Below, in pieces: positions 59,413-64,000 of a stretch of 64,000 bases of DNA. Within the stretch, counting starts at the first letter, position 1. Every line of letters begins with the position of its first letter. The stretch is from Paraphysoderma sedebokerense (Eukaryota; Blastocladiomycota; Physodermatomycetes; Physodermatales; Physodermataceae). The stretch spans positions 1 to 64,000 of the forward strand of contig JAHLJZ010000037.1 in NCBI GenBank assembly GCA_025602915.1, in the 5' to 3' direction. Below the pieces are notes generated by a model. That model was given only the letters and a program-made list of their open reading frames with translations. It was not told the origin of the DNA and did not search any database. Made by a program: the position numbers and the translations under genes.

Positions 59413-61956
59413 TTAGAATGTTGGTTGCTGGGGTTGCGGATTCGGTACAACCGGAACGAACTGTGCTGGTGGGGTTCCAGGAATTGGCACCTGCGGTTGG
59501 GGAAATCCAGGTTGAGGTCCCGTTAACGGAGGCTGCGGTTGAGGATTGCCCGGAATGGGAACTCCGGGGATTGGGGGTTGCGGTTGGGGAACGCCTGGGA
59601 CTGGAGCAGGAAATTGCGGTTGGGGAGTACCAGGAATAGGAACTCCAGGAGCAGGAACTCCAGGAGCAGGAACTCCAGGAACAGGAACGCCAGGAGCAGG
59701 AACTCCAGGGACCGGGGTTTGTGGAGCACCAGGCAACAAACGTCGAACGTTTTCCAAGAGAACCTGTGGGAGAAGTGGGATATTGAGCTCGGCATTGGTA
59801 AATGCACGCTCACACCAGGTACAAGGGTTGACATTATTGGATGTTGGAATAACTGTAAGATTTCGAATGGTAAGCATTGGTGCCTGATTGCCATTGAGAA
59901 CATTATTGATTGTATCTACGATGGATCCATTAACGGACGGATTAAATAATGAGTTTGAAAGTGTAATATTAAGGGAAATGAGTTTTGTGTCAGGTGCGTT
60001 GGCGGGTGGTTGAATGGCAAAATTACTGGTAGTTTTGTGTCAGTATACGAAATTAGATGAAGAACGCATTCAAATTATTCTTACCTGACTGCGATGTTCA
60101 TCAATGGAGCAGATAGAACAGCGATATCAACACCGAAGCTGTAGTCGACCTTTAACGAAGGCAGAAGATTTAAACCAGGAAGACCGAGAGTGATTGGAAG
60201 GAATACTTGGTTGTTCTGAACGGATAAGTCGGCCTTGAAAGAAATTGAGTTGGCCAATCGATTAAGGTCCAATCCATTTCGCAAAAGGTCGCCACGCGAG
60301 ATCAAAATTGTGACCAACTGAAGAACCGGAATATCGATCTTAAAGTTTTTGGTCATTTCGGTCAACCATGGAGCAGTATCAAATCCTGGACGAGGAGTTC
60401 CAGGAACTTCACGACCGCCTTGAAATTCGATTGGGCCGGGCCATTCGACTGGTCCTGAGATAGAAATTGGTAATACACCGGTGTTGAGGAACTGGCCCAC
60501 AGCGGCTTGCACTTTTTTGGCAATTTCAGCAGGTTCGGACGCAAACAAAACATCGAAGGAAGGAGTCATGCGACTTCGCTCAAAATTAGGCTGAGTTTCG
60601 AAGTTTCGAACTCTGCCTTTGATGATCGGAGTGTCCATCAGCTTGATTAAAATTGAAGCAGCGGGAATTTTTGTTGCCAATGGAATGAAGTTTTTGTAAT
60701 TGATCTATTTAGGCTTGTTAGTTTGCAATTCAAAACTTTCCTATCTTTAAAACAATTACTAACATCAGTGTCAACGGTCAATCCTTGATCCACAGCGGAA
60801 ATACGAGTAAAGGCAATTGTTGGAATTTCAATAGGGGGCAATGGAGCTCGAGGAGCATTGGCCAATGTTGGATCTTCTGGTCGAGGATTCCCCAACGCTA
60901 CATGATACGATAGGTGATTAGAGATGGTAATTTAATTTCAAACCCTATGAGCAATACATACCTCCGGGCAATTTACTGCCAGTGAGCACAGCATCGATCA
61001 CTCTTGAAATAGTGATGTCTTGTAAAGGAAATCTTCTTTCAACAGTGAGACTGGGGTACCATTTGACTAGAATTGAAAAACTCGTCAATAATATGAATAG
61101 CCAGAAAATGAATATGATGTCATACATACCTCCAAATGCAGCAATGCCCAAAGTAGATGTTGCCACCAATTCAGAAAGTTCTCCTGAAGTGCCATCTTCC
61201 GATACTCCTCGAAGAACCTCAGCGAGTCTGTCCACATTATAGAATTTAATTTGACCATTATAATCCAGTGTACCTCTTTTTGAGGGCGATGTGTTTAATT
61301 CCGGGAATTGAAGGTCGATAAGCTGAGTTCCATCTCGGGTTCGGAGAGTAAAAACGCCGGGATCGACTTTGGCGGGAACAGGCAAACCTGAGGAGAGAAG
61401 TTGAGATCAGCAAATGATGGGCCGTAATGCTCATTTGTTCACAAAACATTTCATCATACTAAATTCCATAATTTCAGAACTACTTACCACTCAAGAATAG
61501 TTCACCTCTGAAAGAAAAATTAATAGTGTTATCGGAAGCTAAAGTACCGGTGACGGAGTCGGGGTATATATAGGCAGGGTTGTTGGCAATACCCTTTCGG
61601 ATAAAGGCCGGGATAATGACGAAGTATGCGAGCAAAGAGATAATTATTCCAAAAATATTAATTACTATACATCCAATAATTATCATCTTCCTCCGCCTCA
61701 TTCGACGATCTCTCTCGTTCGGTAGTTTGACCGGGGTGAATTCACCTTCGGCAGCGCTGAACGAAGATATGCTGCTAATAGCGGAGACTGCAGACATTGG
61801 ACGGGCGGTTCTGGTAGGTCCCTGATTATAGTAATCGCTCATGACCGAACTTCTGTCGGACCCATTGTCGGATGTAAATGTTGAAATTCGAGAGGATATA
61901 TTGTTCGTGTTGTAATATCCACTCTGGCTTTCGCTGTCGTAGCTCTGGTACGCCAT
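59413..61956 (-). CDS. Type-II membrane protein with repeated beta domains, paralogue B, with a PGVPAP repeat tail
   Basis: Start chosen at 61956 (MAYQSYDSESQSGYY); an upstream in-frame codon has no support in the paralogues. The order is as in paralogue A: a Ser-rich cytoplasmic tail, RRMRRRK followed by one TM helix (MIIIGCIVINIFGIIISLLA), NTINFSFRGELFLSG, LDYNGQIKFYNVDRLAEVLR, LVATSTLGIAAFG, VKWYPSLTVERRFPLQDITI, then LIKLMDTPIIKGRVRNF, LPISISGPVEW and APWLTEMTKNFKIDIPVLQL. After an intron near 60030-60085: FAIQPPANAPDTKLISLNIT and CTWCERAFTNAELNIPLLPQ. The C-terminus is a Pro/Gly-rich array of PGVPAPGVP units ending QQPTF. Intron positions match the paralogues. The Pro/Gly tail suggests an extended extracellular or wall-embedded stalk (inference). 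Confidence 0.75.
59626..59712 (-). repeat. 15-bp coding minisatellite (PGVPA units)
   Basis: Tandem units of CCAGGAGCAGGAACT (+ strand) with single-base variants, about five to six copies, encoding P-G-V-P-A repeats near the C-terminus of paralogue B. The unit length is a multiple of three, so copy changes keep the frame. Confidence 0.85.
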
Positions 61957-62492
61957 GGTAAAATTGATATAAATCTCAACCAAAAAGTGACAGAAAAAAA
62001 GGGGAAGAGCTTTATGTCTTTCAATTCAAAGGGTATGATCAGCCAAAGTGCTGAAAACGCTTTATAATGATTCATGGTAGCGAGACCACCGTCGCGCAGC
62101 ATGCAAGCCCCGTTTTTATTGTATCAATGAATGCCACTCGGGGCTTTCCACCTCTTGTACTGGACGGAATTACCCACATACACATGGATAAGCCATATTT
62201 CATGTGGGCTCGCTGGTGTGTATTAGGTCAGGTGCTAAAAATATTGCGACCGATTAAATGGAAAAACTATGATGTTCACGGACCAATTTCTCCATTGTTG
62301 CGCATGAGAGATAAAATAGAATTAAATTACACTTATTCACAATACAGAATACAGAATACAATACATCCTATATTATAGAATGCTAGACTAGCATTCCGTA
62401 GAAATATACATGTCTTCAAGAGAGTTATTTACAACAGATTGAATACAGGGAATGGCTATCAGCAATAAGTCCAGCGATGACACCTAAATCGC
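61957..62492. promoter_or_regulatory. Gap between paralogues B and C
   Basis: Promoter side of paralogue B and 3' flank of paralogue C. It includes a short acagaatacagaataca repeat near 62340. A frame at 62067-62378 is not supported. Confidence 0.4.
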
Positions 62493-64000
62493 TTACCCCG
62501 GAAAATTCCCAGAAAATTCAGCCGGGAGAAGATTGCCAGGCAAAATTCTGCGGGCGGTATCCTGAAATGCTGCCAATGATAGAGGAATATCGAGAGCAAA
62601 CCCAGAAAGTGCCCTTTCGCACCAAGAACAATGGTCAACATTAATAGTCGTAGCCGTGACAGTCAAGTTGCGAATGGAAACAAATGGTGTCCGTGAACCA
62701 CTTAAAAATTCAGGCATTAATGCCCCAAAAACTGGAGTTAATGAGGCAATATCTGTCGGCATATTAACGGATATATTCCAGGAAAGGACTTTTGTGTCCG
62801 CTGACAAGGGCGACGGCTGGATGCTAATGTCGCTATTTTTTGTTGGCAATGGCTTGTGTTAGTGTTTAAAACAGAAGATCACAAGGATGATAAGCTGTAC
62901 CTTATACCAGCGTTGATCAATTGTGCACCGAGAAGACCAAGGGAGAAACCAAAGAAATAGTCCATTTTCAAAGAGGGTAATACCCGCATTCCTGGCAAAC
63001 TTAAGGACACAGGGATGACAGTAGTTCCATTCAAATTCGTCAGATTGACGTTTAGTGAAATTTGTCTCAGAATTTGTTGAAAATCCACACCCCCAAGATT
63101 TCCGGAATTTTGCAATCGGCTTATTGCAATCGTTAGAAGCTGTAACACAGGAATGTCAATTTTAAAATTCCGTGTCATCTGGGATAACCAAGGTGCCGGG
63201 GTAGCGTCTGGTGTGGGTTGCATTGCGACTTCCCTTCCTCTCTCAAAAGCAACAGGTCCATTCCACTCAATCGGGCCAGAAATTGATATCGGAAAGAACC
63301 CAGAATTAATGAATTGATTGACGGCTGCTTGTATTCTTTGACGAATCTCAAAGACGTCACTCACAAATATGAGGTCAAACGATGGCCTGATTGTGACTTC
63401 TTGATCCTGCGGAGGCAATACAAAATTTCGAACACGACCTCTCACGATCGGAGTATCGAACAAATTCAGTTGCATTGAAACGGATGGCGCCTTGGCGGAC
63501 AGAGGTAGAGGATTCCTGAATGTCAACTAGTCCAGAATCATTAGATCAGGTCTCATAATTAGATTAGGAACTAGGTTCATACCTGTGTATCAACAGTGAT
63601 ACCTGGATCCACAAAAGAAATTCGATCCATCGATAGTATTGGGAATTGGAATGAAGTAAAGGGTGGTCGTCGCGGGTTGTCAACTAATGTTGGATCTGGT
63701 TCTCGCACTAATCCCAAATCTATTTGTTTTCAGTCAGTATCATACCTTTATAAGCATCAAGATAATGCGCACTTACTTCCAGGGAGGCGATTCCCAGAAA
63801 TCACTGCATCTAATATTCTCGAGACACGCAAATTGGGATAAAAATTAACTTGATCAGGAATTGATTAGTTAACGGTGAAATAAGGGGATTGAAGATTTCA
63901 ATTTACTTACTACCGAGGAATGTTATTCCTAAACCCGTCGTAACTAAAAGTTCCCCCAAATCGCCAGATGGTCCTTCTTCAGATATCGCTTTCAAAAGCT
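62493..64000 (-). CDS. Type-II membrane protein with repeated beta domains, paralogue C (5' end outside window)
   Basis: Partial gene; the N-terminus and TM helix lie beyond the right edge. The visible exons are collinear with paralogues A and B: LKAISEEGPSGDLGELLVTT-GLGITFLG at the edge, then FYPNLRVSRILDAVISGNRL, LPLSAKAPSVSMQLNLFDTP, IVRGRVRNFVLPPQ, FFPISISGPIEWNGPV, APWLSQMTRNFKIDIPVLQL and LPSLKMDYFFGFSLGLLGAQ. The last exon reads DISIQPSPLSADTKVLSWNI and CSWCERALSGFALDIPLSLA and stops soon after (GNFPG). It lacks the long Pro-rich tail of B. The shared C-x2-C-E-R-A motif near the C-terminus in B and C (C-x2-C in A) may be a disulphide or metal site. Function unknown. Confidence 0.75.

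Overview
The window is nuclear DNA of a filamentous or zoosporic fungus, most likely an early-diverging, flagellated (chytrid-type) one. Genes are moderately dense on both strands, with short GT-AG introns of about 50-200 bases. Several families are fungal in flavour: an Irs4-like EH protein, a Bzz1-type F-BAR/C1/SH3 protein and a Dma1-type FHA-RING ligase. The flagellum is inferred from a multi-exon gene at 13883-19366 that encodes an RPGRIP1/RPGRIP1L-like coiled-coil and tandem-C2 protein of the ciliary transition zone.

Layout, left to right. 0-5 kb: an SH3...EH adaptor (-), a membrane J-protein (-) and mitochondrial ribosomal protein bL19m (-). 5.4-9.1 kb: two tandem secreted beta-propeller genes (+). 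They share a tract that is identical through an intron, and copy 1 carries a one-base frameshift at the tract edge. 9.3-12.5 kb: three tandem multi-pass membrane paralogues (-), the middle one with a nonsense codon. 13.0-13.6 kb: a small basic protein. 13.9-19.4 kb: the RPGRIP1L-like gene. 20-22.2 kb: a formin-type GBD/FH3 protein without an FH2 domain (-). 22.9-26.1 kb: Bzz1-like (+). 26.5-30.4 kb: a CLEC16A/GOP-1-like endosomal protein (-). 31.0-33.1 kb: a RING-YEATS fusion (+). 33.5-35.3 kb: Dcc1/DSCC1 (+). 36.1-37.8 kb: an Mrm1-type mitochondrial rRNA methyltransferase (+). 38.0-39.3 kb: deoxyhypusine hydroxylase (-). 41.0-44.4 kb: a HEPN/TPR/Sel1/MYND protein (-).

From 39.6 to 50.3 kb, on both sides of the HEPN-MYND gene, the DNA is gene-poor. 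It is studded with a short dispersed motif of consensus CATCC-TG/TA-CAGTATGAA, which I see on the + strand only. Two direct, diverged copies of a block of about 750 bases flank the HEPN-MYND gene. A second unit of about 400-600 bases occurs three times at 47.0-49.8 kb. A small intact zinc-ligand ORF (47787-48113, -) sits in a motif-free gap. Immediately beyond the island is a five-exon gene for a CENP-A/CenH3 histone (51036-52193, -) with an unusually long loop 1. It is divergent from a Dma1-type FHA-RING ligase (+). The right end (55.6-64.0 kb) holds three tandem (-) genes for type-II membrane proteins with repeated extracellular beta-type domains and a C-terminal CxxC motif; the third runs off the edge.

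The most promising observations are the strand-biased motif island beside the CenH3 gene, the CenH3 loop-1 expansion, the RING-YEATS fusion and the HEPN-TPR-Sel1-MYND protein. I saw no rRNA gene, CRISPR array, convincing tRNA gene, or retroviral, Polinton-like or other virus-like element. Exon boundaries were worked out by hand; those stated with coordinates were checked for phase, the others are approximate.
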